From the NCBI GenBank assembly GCA_000720845.1, contig JODU01000015.1, positions 62,001-126,000 on the forward strand: 64,000 nucleotides of DNA, given 5' to 3'. Within the stretch, counting starts at the first letter, position 1. Every line of letters starts with the position of its first letter. The position numbers and the translations under genes were made by a program. This document shows, one piece after another, positions 44,103 through 52,847 of this stretch. Below the pieces are notes generated by a model that was given only the letters and a program-made list of their open reading frames with translations, searched no databases and was not told where the DNA came from. The stretch is from Kitasatospora aureofaciens (GTDB lineage: Bacteria; Actinomycetota; Actinomycetes; Streptomycetales; Streptomycetaceae).

Positions 44103-44645
44103 GTGAGCACTCCACCCAGCGGCACGCCAGCGCATCAGCACCTGCTACTGCGGGTGAGCAAGGCCAACAAGAAAACGTTGGGGCTCTTCGCCGAAGGCAT
44201 AAACCTGGCAAACGCAACCGCCAGAACCCTGGTGGATCTACAGCATCAATCGTGTGCCGATAGAATACGGCTTGCCAAGACATTCTTGAATTCCGCCGAC
44301 CGGCTTATGAAGGTTCGACCACCCGAGTACAGAAGTGCGATCAGTAGATACTACTACTCGATGTATCACGCACTTAGAGCGGTGGTCTACTTTCACGAAG
44401 GTGGTGACGACAAGGAATCTCACTCCACATTGCCCGGGGCGGTCCCTAATGACTTCACCGACAGTGCGATCTGGCAAAACGCGCTTAAGGATGCTCGCGC
44501 GCGCAGAAATGAAGCCGACTACGACCCATACCCCATCAACCCCGGAGATTGGCGCAATGTGGCAAGAGATCTCCAAAGTAAAGCGCCCACACTTCTGGCA
44601 CTAGCCGAGTCTTACCTTAAGCAGAAAGGGTGCAATCACCTATGA
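44103..44645 (+). CDS. HEPN-domain protein, first gene of a two-gene cargo operon
   Basis: 180 residues if GTG at 44103 is used (GTG at 44094 is also possible; neither has a strong ribosome site). All-helical. SAISRYYYSMYHALRAVVYF (about 78-97) and RRNEADYDPYP (134-144) match the HEPN-type four-helix bundle. The Rx4-6H ribonuclease motif is not evident, so catalysis is uncertain; the R-N-x-A-D-Y form occurs in HEPN proteins paired with partner enzymes. It overlaps the ATPase gene by ATGA (44642-44645), implying stoichiometric partners. GC is visibly lower (about 50-55% in sampled lines), a sign of foreign origin. Confidence 0.8.
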   Translation: MSTPPSGTPAHQHLLLRVSKANKKTLGLFAEGINLANATARTLVDLQHQSCADRIRLAKTFLNSADRLMKVRPPEYRSAISRYYYSMYHALRAVVYFHEGGDDKESHSTLPGAVPNDFTDSAIWQNALKDARARRNEADYDPYPINPGDWRNVARDLQSKAPTLLALAESYLKQKGCNHL

Positions 44646-46312
44646 GCCCCACCGTCGAAGACATTCCCGAATTCCTGCGAGCAGAGTTTCGGGATAGAGG
44701 AGGCATCGAGGTTCTCGACGTATCAGTTCGCGCTTACCCTGACGAAACGAACTACATTGTTCTCGTAAATGAAGAAGATGTTCCCGATGCAGCCCAGATC
44801 GGCAACTCACTTGACGACGTAATCTCGTCCCCTGAAAATCGGGCGTTCGTCATCGTGAGGAAAGCGCCAAAAGAACTCGTTAAAACTTCATCAGCGCCAC
44901 TAAACGCAGGCGTTCAAGACACTCGGGCAACGGATCTCTCTCGTCTGATTAGCGCCCGATCTCGCGCATCGGAGGCTCAACCCAGTCTTTCATATGTACG
45001 GGACGCAGAATTCAATCTGTCTGCAGTTACTGCCTCCCGACACCATCTGATCTTTGGAAGGCGTGGCGCAGGGAAAACAGCGCTTCTGGTCGAGGCCAAG
45101 GGGCAACTAACCGCGGATGGTGCGCTATCGTGCTGGATCAACATGCAGACGCTGCGAAACGAATCACCCGACCGAGTTTTCCTCTATGTTCTAGAGGAAA
45201 TCGCAGAGTCGATTGTGACTAAGCAGCAGCAAATCAAGCCTGAGTCCATCATCTCGGTGATGGCCGCAGATCTGTATGAGAACGTGCGCCGGCTGCTCTC
45301 CTCTGCCGGCGAGGCTGACGCCAAGGAGGTAATGCGACTAATCCCTCAAGCACAGAGGACCATTCACCGATTTCTAGAAATGAGTGATCTGCGCCTATAC
45401 ATTTTCATCGACGATTTCTATTACCTTCCCCGAAATGATCAGCCCCGCATTCTTGATATGCTGCATGGTGCAGTGCGCGACTGCAACTCGTGGCTGAAGA
45501 TTGCTTCCATTCGCCACCTGACGCGCTGGTTCCAATCTTCTCCTCCCTTGGGCCTGCAGACCATGCATGACGCTGATCTAATCGACCTCGACGTCACCTT
45601 GCAGGACCCACAGCGCGCTAAGACGTTCCTCGAAAGCATCCTTCACCAGTACGCCAAACATGTGGGCGTAGCATCGCCAGGGCGCCTATTCCATGCAGCT
45701 GCGCTGGATCGATTGGTTCTGGCTTCGGGGGCAGTGCCGCGGGACTACTTGGTGCTTGCCGGTAGCGCAATCTCTAAGGCGCAGCGTCGACAAAATGCCA
45801 AACTCGTTGGGGTCCAAGACGTAAACCAGGCAGCTGGCGACGCCGCTCAAGTGAAACTTCAAGAACTCGAAGATGATATGGCAGCCGACGTCGAGTCGGC
45901 GACTCGCACGATCTCAGGCCTTAAGACCATTCGCGATTTCTGCCTAGAAGAGACGAGCTTCACTTATTTCCTGGTGGGTTATCGGGATAAGGAAGATAAC
46001 CCACATCTGTACAGCATCATCACGGACCTTCTAGACGTGCGGATGATTCATCTGATTGACGCGGGCGTTTCTGACGCCCACGCCGCAGGCCAAAGGTCAG
46101 AGGTCTACATGCTAGACCTAAGTCAATTTTCCGGCTCGCGGCTGAAACAGGGGATTCAGGTTTTGGACTTCTCTGGCGGAAAGATCGTCTCTCGCAAAAC
46201 GCGCACTTCGGATACAGCGAAAACGGGCAACACTCCTCGCCAAGTCATTGCGATTCTACGCGCGGGTCCGACTTTCGGCCTGGAAAGATTGCGTGGACTT
46301 GCCTCCTCCTAG
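44642..46312 (+). CDS. P-loop ATPase partner of the HEPN protein (AAA/STAND-like)
   Basis: 556 residues from ATG at 44642 (a GTG at 44630 would add four). An N-terminal alpha/beta region (about 1-100) of unknown fold is followed by an ATPase core. Walker A is GRRGAGKT (139-146), Walker B LYIFIDDF (252-259). A sensor-like strand IASIRH and an Arg-containing GAVPRDYLVLAG turn follow, as in Orc/AAA or STAND ATPases. A long helical linker (DDMAADVESATRTISGL) and a C-terminal winged-helix-like region (YRDKEDNPHLYSIITDLLDVRMIHLI) complete it. No known defence family is identified by eye. As a switch partner of a HEPN protein it could sense infection or DNA state. Confidence 0.8.
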   Translation: MSPTVEDIPEFLRAEFRDRGGIEVLDVSVRAYPDETNYIVLVNEEDVPDAAQIGNSLDDVISSPENRAFVIVRKAPKELVKTSSAPLNAGVQDTRATDLSRLISARSRASEAQPSLSYVRDAEFNLSAVTASRHHLIFGRRGAGKTALLVEAKGQLTADGALSCWINMQTLRNESPDRVFLYVLEEIAESIVTKQQQIKPESIISVMAADLYENVRRLLSSAGEADAKEVMRLIPQAQRTIHRFLEMSDLRLYIFIDDFYYLPRNDQPRILDMLHGAVRDCNSWLKIASIRHLTRWFQSSPPLGLQTMHDADLIDLDVTLQDPQRAKTFLESILHQYAKHVGVASPGRLFHAAALDRLVLASGAVPRDYLVLAGSAISKAQRRQNAKLVGVQDVNQAAGDAAQVKLQELEDDMAADVESATRTISGLKTIRDFCLEETSFTYFLVGYRDKEDNPHLYSIITDLLDVRMIHLIDAGVSDAHAAGQRSEVYMLDLSQFSGSRLKQGIQVLDFSGGKIVSRKTRTSDTAKTGNTPRQVIAILRAGPTFGLERLRGLASS

Positions 46313-46472
46313 TTTTTCTCGAACCTGCCGTGCGCAGCTACAGCGTCAAATTAGATTTCCTCCTGACGCCGTAAATTCACCCGGCCAGAGACGCAGGATC
46401 TGACCGGAGCTCGCATTGAGGCAGCGTTCCTCCATTCTCTGTACCAATGCCCAGCACGCACCCCTCCCTCAG

Positions 46473-46847
46473 TTAGTCGTCCAACAGTCGCTTTCCATGG
46501 ATCCGTGCAGCACGAGCCCAATCGCAAGCGCTACACCGTTCCAACCACATGTAGGGACTTGCATCTCGTGCATCGACCTCCGGCAGCTTCCTGAAATTTC
46601 GCCGATCATGAACGCGCCCGCACGGAGCATCTGCAGAGTGATAGATGGTTAGCTGAGGCCCAGGAGTACACCGAACAAGGCAGGGGAGCTTAGCATCCCG
46701 ATTGCCGACTTTGGCGATCTTGAGGTCAATATCGCGAAGGCTCATATGCAGGTCACTGCGAAGCCTTCCAACCTCCTTGTAGTGCTCCTCCAGTAGCTTG
46801 AGCCTGAGCAAGCGCAGTTCGTTAATCTCATCCGCTTGGGCAACCAT
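46473..46847 (-). CDS. Hypothetical protein with coiled-coil N-terminus and Cys pairs
   Basis: 124 residues from ATG at 46847 (GAAGG 5 nt upstream). The first 45 residues are strongly helical and charged (EINELRLLRLKLLEEHYKEV); the rest has CLVRC and CSACDW pairs that might bind zinc. It converges on the ATPase gene with a 160-bp gap. No family recognised; codon use is less biased than in the host, so the call is tentative. Confidence 0.4.
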   Translation of the reverse strand: MVAQADEINELRLLRLKLLEEHYKEVGRLRSDLHMSLRDIDLKIAKVGNRDAKLPCLVRCTPGPQLTIYHSADAPCGRVHDRRNFRKLPEVDARDASPYMWLERCSACDWARAARIHGKRLLDD

Positions 46848-47499
46848 GCACACCTTCGCTTACTAAGCACGTTTAGCTCTTTTTACTGGCTACGCGCTGC
46901 CCTTGTGGAGAAGTTGCGGGATCTGATCGCATCTAACCTAAGGTGGCGCATCTCTGTGACATCGTGATCCATGAGAGCGCATTTTCGCTTGATCGCGACA
47001 GTATGCGATCACACAAGTGTGGGGGCCTCGCAGTGTCAAGGTCCCCACTGGTCCACGGAGCCGCCGTCGCGACCTACTCTGATCGACGCCTTGAACCAAG
47101 CAGCGGGGTTGCGGTCAGTGGTGGGTCAAGGGAGGCACACGCGCACCTGCTCAGTCGGCGCACCCGCCATCGTGGCTGACTGTCGTCGGCTGAGGTTCGT
47201 ACTGGGCCCACCGAGCGCGCCCGCCGTCGCAACTGCGGGTCATACCCACGCAGGCAGAACGTGAGGCGACGTGGATGGAGCTGCGGACTGACATCCATCG
47301 CTGACATCAACGACCACGAACGGCGACGGTCTTAAGCGACCATCACTAACCGTCCCCCAGCCGCGTCGGGCCATGTGCGGACCCTCGTGATCGAACTCCT
47401 AATGCGGTGCTCACGCACGAGCGCTCTACCGGGCCGTGGAGTCCCCCACTCTCACCGTCAGACGCCTACGATCCATCACACAGGCGACGAGGGGGGACC
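46848..47499. other. 652-bp cargo gap without a convincing gene
   Basis: Several open frames exist but none has a ribosome site plus coherent composition. TGATCGC occurs at 46924-46930 and again at 46990-46996 paired with its inverse at 47005-47011, an operator-like dyad. The remainder may be decayed sequence. Confidence 0.5.
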
Positions 47500-47886
47500 A
47501 TGGAAGCCAGCAGCAACACCATGTCCGGCAAGACGTGGATCGGCACAAGCCGGCACGCCCTCTGTATCGACATGGCCCGACGGTTCGAAGCGCAGCAGCG
47601 TGAAGCCCTCGAGCGCGACGACAACGAGGCCGCCGAACGGTACCGGCTGTGGGGTCTCGGCTTTCTCCTGGAGACCAAGGACATCGACGCCGGGAAGGCC
47701 AAGAGGATCGTCTCAGACGCGGAGGCCGCCCGGCTGCGGGCAGCCGAGGACGAGGCTAAGCAGGCGACTGCGGACGCGGAGCACTTGGCCGCGCTCAAGA
47801 AGAAGCTCGGCATCACACCCCGCGCGAACGGGTCCGCATACCGGCCCTTCCGTGGCGGCCTTCCAACCCTCGGCAAAGACCGCTAA
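47500..47886 (+). CDS. Hypothetical helical protein
   Basis: 128 residues from ATG at 47500 behind a GAGGGGGGA ribosome site. The middle is a long Ala/Glu/Lys/Arg helix (DAEAARLRAAEDEAKQATADAEHLAALKKKLG), probably coiled-coil; the N-terminus reads GTSRHALCIDMARRFEAQQREAL. No domain recognised. High GC and good codon bias support that it is real. Confidence 0.65.
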   Translation: MEASSNTMSGKTWIGTSRHALCIDMARRFEAQQREALERDDNEAAERYRLWGLGFLLETKDIDAGKAKRIVSDAEAARLRAAEDEAKQATADAEHLAALKKKLGITPRANGSAYRPFRGGLPTLGKDR

Positions 47887-48200
47887 TGGTCAGGGCACGG
47901 CCTGGCTGCCCTGCTGTGCCTGCTCCTGCGGCTGCTGTTCCCGGTCGTTCGAATCGTCTGGACTACACACCGCGTGCCTGATGGCAGTGACGGCAACGCT
48001 GACGGCAACGACGGCGGACAGCGGTAGCGCTCGGCGGCCCGGCATGGAAGCGGCAGGGGACGATCCGGCCCCTCCACCACGGCATGCCCACATCTTCTAA
48101 GCACTTGGCCGCATGCCATGGCTTGTCGCTTACTGAACTTGATTGGGTGATGCCGGCGCGTTCGGCTGAGCGACAGCCGCGGTGCTCTTCCCCCGTACGC
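47887..48200. other. 314-bp gap between convergent hypothetical genes
   Basis: Lies between the stops of the 47500-47886 and 48201-48620 genes. No gene, strong hairpin or repeat was seen. Confidence 0.4.
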
Positions 48201-48620
48201 TCAGGCTGCGGCTTCGCCGGGGTCCTCGCCGTCCGAGGTCAGATAGAACCACCGGCGCACCAAGGTGTAACCGGGAGGGAGGTCGTTGCCCGTCAATTCC
48301 TTGTACCTTGCCTTGGCCGCCTCACCGGCCTGCTGACCGGCGGGGAGCCTCCGCAGGAAGGTGTCGTGGTCAGGGTCAAGGGAGGACCGACGAGGCTCGT
48401 CCGTGGCTTCACAGCCGGAGACCGGGTCGGAATCCCCGATGTCCTCGGCGTCGTACCTCTCGCCGTCCTGCCTCGTGGCGAGATGGGCAACCACGGCCAG
48501 GCCCACGGCCAGAGTTACGGCGCCGACGATGCGGATCTTCGGCTTGTGCCTCTCGTACCAGTTCCTCGTCTTCTCAGCGAAGGGGGTGGGCTCGCCGTCC
48601 TCGGGCGTGGAGTCATTCAT
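48201..48620 (-). CDS. Hypothetical single-pass membrane protein
   Basis: 139 residues from ATG at 48620 (weak ribosome site). A 30-residue acidic N-terminus (MNDSTPEDGEPTPFAEKTR) precedes one TM helix (IRIVGAVTLAVGLAVVAHLAT, about 38-58) and a polar domain with LTGNDLPPGYTLVRRWFYLTSDG. Unrecognised. Confidence 0.6.
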   Translation of the reverse strand: MNDSTPEDGEPTPFAEKTRNWYERHKPKIRIVGAVTLAVGLAVVAHLATRQDGERYDAEDIGDSDPVSGCEATDEPRRSSLDPDHDTFLRRLPAGQQAGEAAKARYKELTGNDLPPGYTLVRRWFYLTSDGEDPGEAAA

Positions 48621-49265
48621 GCACACACATCTACCGGACCCATCCTTCACCTGTCAGGCAATCATCCGATATCGCCCGCGCAAGTTCAGTAGCTTGCCGC
48701 CACAAGCGATGACATTGTTCTGCGCCTGGACCGCGCCAGCGCCGAGGACTTGTCCGGCCACTGCGTGCCGGTCGACATCCACCAGGCGGCGAGACGCTCC
48801 GCCTCAGGTCTCTGCTGTTGCTGGGGCCGTCTGAGCTCGTGGTTTGGATCAGATGTGTCGGTGATGTAGCTTCTGCATCCAAGCGCGGGACCCGACTCGT
48901 GTTCCGCCAAACGCGAAGACGTTTGGGTGTCGTGCTTTCCCATCCGCTTGGGGGTCGCCAATCCCCCGCCACCTACCAGTAACGGGGCGGATGAGTCGGG
49001 ATGTCATAGCGTCCCGAGACGACGGCGAGGGCACGATCGTATCGCGCAAGCTGTCGGCCTGCCGCGAGCGAGCATCGCAAACACAGTACTAGCGGCATTG
49101 CAGGTCCTTATGACCTCAACGAACTCCGCCACACGGCGGGGCACGGTTTGGCAGGCGCCGTGCCTCAGACAGACACCCGTCTGTCCTTCGTTGAGGTTGT
49201 CGCGCCGTTCCCTATGGCGGCGCCCTCTCGAAGGCGACGGCTCCACCGTCTTGGGAGGGACGGCC
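48621..49265. other. 645-bp cargo gap without a convincing gene
   Basis: No frame with a ribosome site and coherent protein composition was found. The promoter of the small membrane gene at 49266 must lie at its right end. Confidence 0.4.
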
Positions 49266-49469
49266 ATGTCGTTGACCGGAGTCACCGAAGCGCTCGCAAC
49301 TGCGGGGCCGTGGGCGATTGGTGCCCTGCTGCTGCTCGTCCTTATCGTCGTCGCCGGCCGGATCGTAGCTCTGATCGTCGCACTCAAGGGGACGTCTGAA
49401 ACGGCGCGGCCCGACATCATCCGCGCGCTCGCTGAGTTCTTCCGTGACATCTTCGGACGTCGTCGATGA
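49266..49469 (+). CDS. Small single-pass membrane protein
   Basis: 67 residues from ATG at 49266 with GGGAGGG upstream. A long TM helix (PWAIGALLLLVLIVVAGRIVALIVAL) is followed by a cytoplasmic amphipathic tail ending RRR. Similar small proteins are common in Streptomyces mobile elements. Function unknown; a hairpin terminator follows. Confidence 0.7.
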   Translation: MSLTGVTEALATAGPWAIGALLLLVLIVVAGRIVALIVALKGTSETARPDIIRALAEFFRDIFGRRR

Positions 49470-50030
49470 CCGAGTTTCACGAATCGTGCTCGGTGCGGCA
49501 GAGGCAACCCCGTATCGCTCCCCTCGCACGGCTGCCGGACGAGTGCCGTCACGAAAGGGGCGGCACCCCCGGAGTAGCGCCGCCCCCTCCATGTGCATCA
49601 TCACGCCCTCGGTTACCCCACGACCAGCGTCTTGGACCGCGTGACCTCGCAGCCAGCAGTTCGGCACGAAGGTCGTGCCAGAAGCGTGCCAGATCGTTGG
49701 GGGAACCACGGGGAACACCGGGGAAGCAGTCGACCGCGTTTGCCGCAGGTCAGTGGAGTTTCCCCGAAAGACCCAAGCTTCCCAAGTTGATGTCACCCAC
49801 CGGCATGCCGTTCGTCCGGGCTGCGGCGCTGGGGCGCCGGTCCCGGCCGAGCGGCATGCCGAGGAGCGCACCAGAGATCATCGAGGCAGCGAAGAGCCTT
49901 CTGCGGCAGTGCCGAGGCACGATGCCGCAAGGGGACCGGGTCGTCTGAGTGCGGAGCTACCTCAGGGATGAGGCGTAACCGGCGTCCGGGAGCAGGCCGC
50001 TGGCGCTTCCCGTCGAGTGGTCATAGCCGA
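49470..50030. other. 561-bp gap with terminator and possible att relic
   Basis: Contains the hairpin at 49557-49586. About 49660-49800 holds a stretch resembling sequences that flank integrase attachment sites in Streptomyces (recollection only). No gene is supported. Confidence 0.4.
49557..49586 (+). terminator. Hairpin terminator after the small membrane gene
   Basis: GGGGCGGC (49557-49564) pairs with GCCGCCCC (49579-49586), 14-nt loop, 88 nt past the stop. Confidence 0.6.
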
Positions 50031-50312
50031 CTAACCCGTCGGAACACAGTGCTCCGCTTCCAGTCCTGCCGTGATCAGCTGTGCCAGCAGTTCGGCCGCC
50101 TCAGGGCGAACGGCTCCCAACTGCACCAACCCATCACCGGAGACGTTGACGTCAGCCACCAGGCCGGGGAAGTCGCAGTCCAGTCCGAGCAGCACCAGTT
50201 GATCGGCCAGAGTGCCAGCGCTTCGCCGAGCGCGGTTCCAGCCGCGGACGTAGGGCACGCCAGGCGACAGGTCCTCCGCGCGCTTGGCCACCACTCCTCG
50301 CCGGTCGGTCAT
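50031..50312 (-). CDS. Small hypothetical protein, paralogue of its upstream neighbour
   Basis: 93 residues from ATG at 50312 (GAAGGA 9 nt ahead; an in-frame ATG at 50339 overlaps the previous gene). The core LADQLVLLGLDCDFPGLVADVNVSG, then DGLVQLGAVRPEAAELLAQL, aligns with LRDVLVRAGLEKDFPYLRADLNAFG and onward in the 50317-50637 product. The two are diverged tandem duplicates. Function unknown. Confidence 0.7.
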   Translation of the reverse strand: MTDRRGVVAKRAEDLSPGVPYVRGWNRARRSAGTLADQLVLLGLDCDFPGLVADVNVSGDGLVQLGAVRPEAAELLAQLITAGLEAEHCVPTG

Positions 50313-50316
50313 GACG

Positions 50317-50637
50317 TCAGGTCCTTCCCCTGTGCTCATTGGTAGTGGTCTGCGCAGCTTCAGAGCCGTCACGGTCCGCGCCCAAGCCGCTTGCCAGCGC
50401 CAGGCGCAAGAGCTCCGCGAGGCGTTCGGCCGTGTCGGGGGACACTCGGCCCAGCTCGACGAGGCCGTGCCCGAAAGCGTTCAAATCCGCGCGCAGGTAG
50501 GGGAAGTCCTTCTCCAGACCTGCGCGTACCAGGACGTCCCGTAGCGCCGTGGTGGCGTTTCGGGCCGCGTACCATCCGTCGCTGTCGAGGGGCGACCACG
50601 TGCCGAAATCGTGCCCGCTGGTCGGCTCATCCCGCAT
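50317..50637 (-). CDS. Small hypothetical protein, tandem paralogue
   Basis: 106 residues from ATG at 50637, overlapping the primase/polymerase-like gene by 11 bp. Homologous over about 60 residues to the next product (shared pattern KDFPYLRADLNAFGHGLVEL, then GRVSPDTAERLAELL). Predicted helical and acidic. The three genes form one tightly packed unit. Confidence 0.7.
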   Translation of the reverse strand: MRDEPTSGHDFGTWSPLDSDGWYAARNATTALRDVLVRAGLEKDFPYLRADLNAFGHGLVELGRVSPDTAERLAELLRLALASGLGADRDGSEAAQTTTNEHRGRT

Positions 50638-51187
50638 CGGTGGTGGTCTCCTCGGGGAGTGCAGCGACCGCCGCGTACGGAGTCGGGTACTGCTCGTCGA
50701 AGCGGTCGATCCTCGCCAGGAGTTCCGCGGAGGCCACAAGAGCCGTCGCGAGGGCGACCGGGCGCAGCGGGTTGGCCTCCGGCCGGCGCGTCGGCGCGCG
50801 GAGCCACTGGTATCGGTCCGCGGAAAGCGGGATGGGTCCGGGCACTACGACGGCGGAGCCACGGGCGAGGTACCGGTACGGCGGCGGGGAGGGCGTTTCT
50901 CGTCCGAGGAAGTGCGAGAAAGTGTCGCGGCTGTTCGAGCCGAGGAAGAAGCCAACGCGCTGTGCTTTGCGGTCGACGACCGAGGGGCCGAACGGCAAGC
51001 CACTGCGCAAGAGCCGGTCGAAAATCTCCAGGCCGAGGCGCTGGTCTACGCTCACCACGTCGAAGAGGCGCCCCGTCGCGAGCAGGCAAGGCATCCGCGG
51101 ATCATCCGCCCAGATCTGCCGGCACTGCGCGGGATCGTCCGCCGCCGCAGACAGCCATTCCATACCGCGCCTGGTCATCCTCTGCAT
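50627..51187 (-). CDS. Bifunctional DNA primase/polymerase-like protein
   Basis: 186 residues from ATG at 51187. MEWLSAAADDPAQCRQIWADDPRMPCLLATGRLFDVVSVD is the N-terminal pattern of actinobacterial proteins annotated as primase/polymerase (Prim-Pol) domain; QRLGLEIFDRLLRSGLPFGPSVV and SADRYQWLRAPTRRPEANPLRP follow. It is much shorter than a full primase-helicase and catalytic acidic residues are not obvious, so it may be a non-catalytic derivative. First gene of a three-gene operon in the AICE cargo. Confidence 0.65.
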   Translation of the reverse strand: MQRMTRRGMEWLSAAADDPAQCRQIWADDPRMPCLLATGRLFDVVSVDQRLGLEIFDRLLRSGLPFGPSVVDRKAQRVGFFLGSNSRDTFSHFLGRETPSPPPYRYLARGSAVVVPGPIPLSADRYQWLRAPTRRPEANPLRPVALATALVASAELLARIDRFDEQYPTPYAAVAALPEETTTDAG

Positions 51188-51434
51188 GACGTCTCACCTT
51201 CAGTCGGACTACGTTGCGGCCCCGGTGCCGCAGCACTTCCAGACTTCCGGTCCGGCCCCTGGCCAGGGCAGATGACGAGAGGTGACGGGGGATGACGCGT
51301 CCACGCGCAATGCGTCATCCCTCGTCCACCTCTTCTCTTGCAGATGAACTCCGGTTACCGCCTGCACGAAGCGATGACCAGCACGTACATTCAGTAACGG
51401 AACCCCGAGTTGTCGCACCGGCATCACGCAGGGA

Positions 51435-52814
51435 GTGAAAGGCGCCTTGAAGCCGAGCAGTGTCCTCTTACGTGAAGCTCGCACGGGTCGAGGCTGGAGC
51501 CAGCCGCGTTTGGTAAGGGAACTACGGCAGGCTGCCGCCCAGCGCGGGCACCAACTCCCGTCGGATGCCAGTGTGAAGCGCCGTATTGCCAGCTGGGAGA
51601 ACGGCCACAGTGCCCCGGACGACTTCTACGGCCCGCTGCTGTGTGACGCCTTCAGCACCAGCGCGGCCGAACTCGGTTTGAGTCACGGGGAAGTCGCCGA
51701 CAGCGCTCTACTCGACGCCGCGTATCCCGCAAGCCCCGATGACGCCATTCGGACGGTCGGCCAACTGTGGCGTGCCGACCTCAATCAGTACGACCCGTTG
51801 CTCACCGCGGATCCGTCCGAGCCCGCATGGAACGAAGCGTCCCTCCGATGGTTGGTCGCCCCCGAGCCCAGCATCCCCCAGCCTCGTACGGAGGGCGCCC
51901 GAGTCGGTCTCGGCGACGTGGCAGCAATTAAGACCACGGCGGACATGTTCGCCCAGCTCGACGACCAGTTCGGCGGAGAACACGCACGTCACTCCGTCAT
52001 CCAGTACCTCAACAACGATGTGGCCCCACTCCTACGCGGCCGGTACACCGAGCAGGTAGGGCGAGCCCTCTTCTCTACCGTGGCGGAAGCGACCCTCCTC
52101 GCCGGCTGGATGTCCTACGACGCCTGTCACCACGGACTCGCGCAGCGGTACCTTCTCCAGGCCCTCCGGTTCGCCCAGGACGCCAACGACCGTCGGCTTG
52201 CAGGCAGCATCCTGTCAGCGATGAGCCACCAGGCGACCTTCCTGGGGCGGTACACCGAGGCCGCCACTCTCGCGCGGGCCGCCCTCATGGGCATCTCTCC
52301 CGTGGCTACACCGACGTTGCGCGCACAGTTCCATGCGATGGAGGCCCGAGCGCTGGCGCGTACCGGCGATGTCGCTGCGTGCGAGGCTGCCCTGAGCGCG
52401 GCGACCAAGGCCCTCGAAAGCCGGAACAACGAGGACGAACCGGAGTGGATCAGCTACTTCGACGAGGCCGAACTTGCCGCCGAGGCCGCCCACTGCTTCC
52501 GTGACGTGAACAGCGCCCGCCGAGCCGTCGCCCACGCCGAGAACGCCATGAGCGGCAGCCACGTACGGAGCGACTTCTTCGCGACCATGGTCCTCGCCGA
52601 TGCCCACCTAAGGGCCGGGGACGTCGAGGAGGCTTGTCGGGTGGCGCTCGACGCGTTGGATCTCGGAGAACAGCTCAAGTCGGCCCGATGCATCAGCTAT
52701 CTCGCCGAGTTCCGCCGTAATCTCAGCGCGGCCGGCCGAAGCAGCGCGGTGCATGAACTTGCAGAGCAGGCCCGCGAACACAGGTTGTGGATCGCTTCGG
52801 AGCAGTACAGCTGA
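51435..52814 (+). CDS. Helix-turn-helix regulator with TPR-like repeats
   Basis: 459 residues from GTG at 51435 (TTG at 51447 also possible). The N-terminal Xre-like HTH (LLREARTGRGWSQPRLVRELRQ, DASVKRRIASWENGHSAPDDFY) is followed by a long array of helical pairs (AQRYLLQALRFAQDANDRRLA, YTEAATLARAALMG, SARRAVAHAENAMSG) typical of TPR signalling regulators. It is convergent with the APH kinase. Such a pair is common near the right end of Streptomyces elements and may sense a small molecule or peptide. Confidence 0.8.
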   Translation: MKGALKPSSVLLREARTGRGWSQPRLVRELRQAAAQRGHQLPSDASVKRRIASWENGHSAPDDFYGPLLCDAFSTSAAELGLSHGEVADSALLDAAYPASPDDAIRTVGQLWRADLNQYDPLLTADPSEPAWNEASLRWLVAPEPSIPQPRTEGARVGLGDVAAIKTTADMFAQLDDQFGGEHARHSVIQYLNNDVAPLLRGRYTEQVGRALFSTVAEATLLAGWMSYDACHHGLAQRYLLQALRFAQDANDRRLAGSILSAMSHQATFLGRYTEAATLARAALMGISPVATPTLRAQFHAMEARALARTGDVAACEAALSAATKALESRNNEDEPEWISYFDEAELAAEAAHCFRDVNSARRAVAHAENAMSGSHVRSDFFATMVLADAHLRAGDVEEACRVALDALDLGEQLKSARCISYLAEFRRNLSAAGRSSAVHELAEQAREHRLWIASEQYS

Positions 52815-52847
52815 CCATGCGCTGACGCGAACTTCACCAGGGCACCC

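Noticed and set aside
46943..47264. Two overlapping plus-strand frames in the cargo gap
   Set aside because: No ribosome site, no coherent composition and mutual overlap.
48631..48972. Two overlapping minus-strand frames
   Set aside because: Low-complexity translations without ribosome sites; no reason to prefer either.
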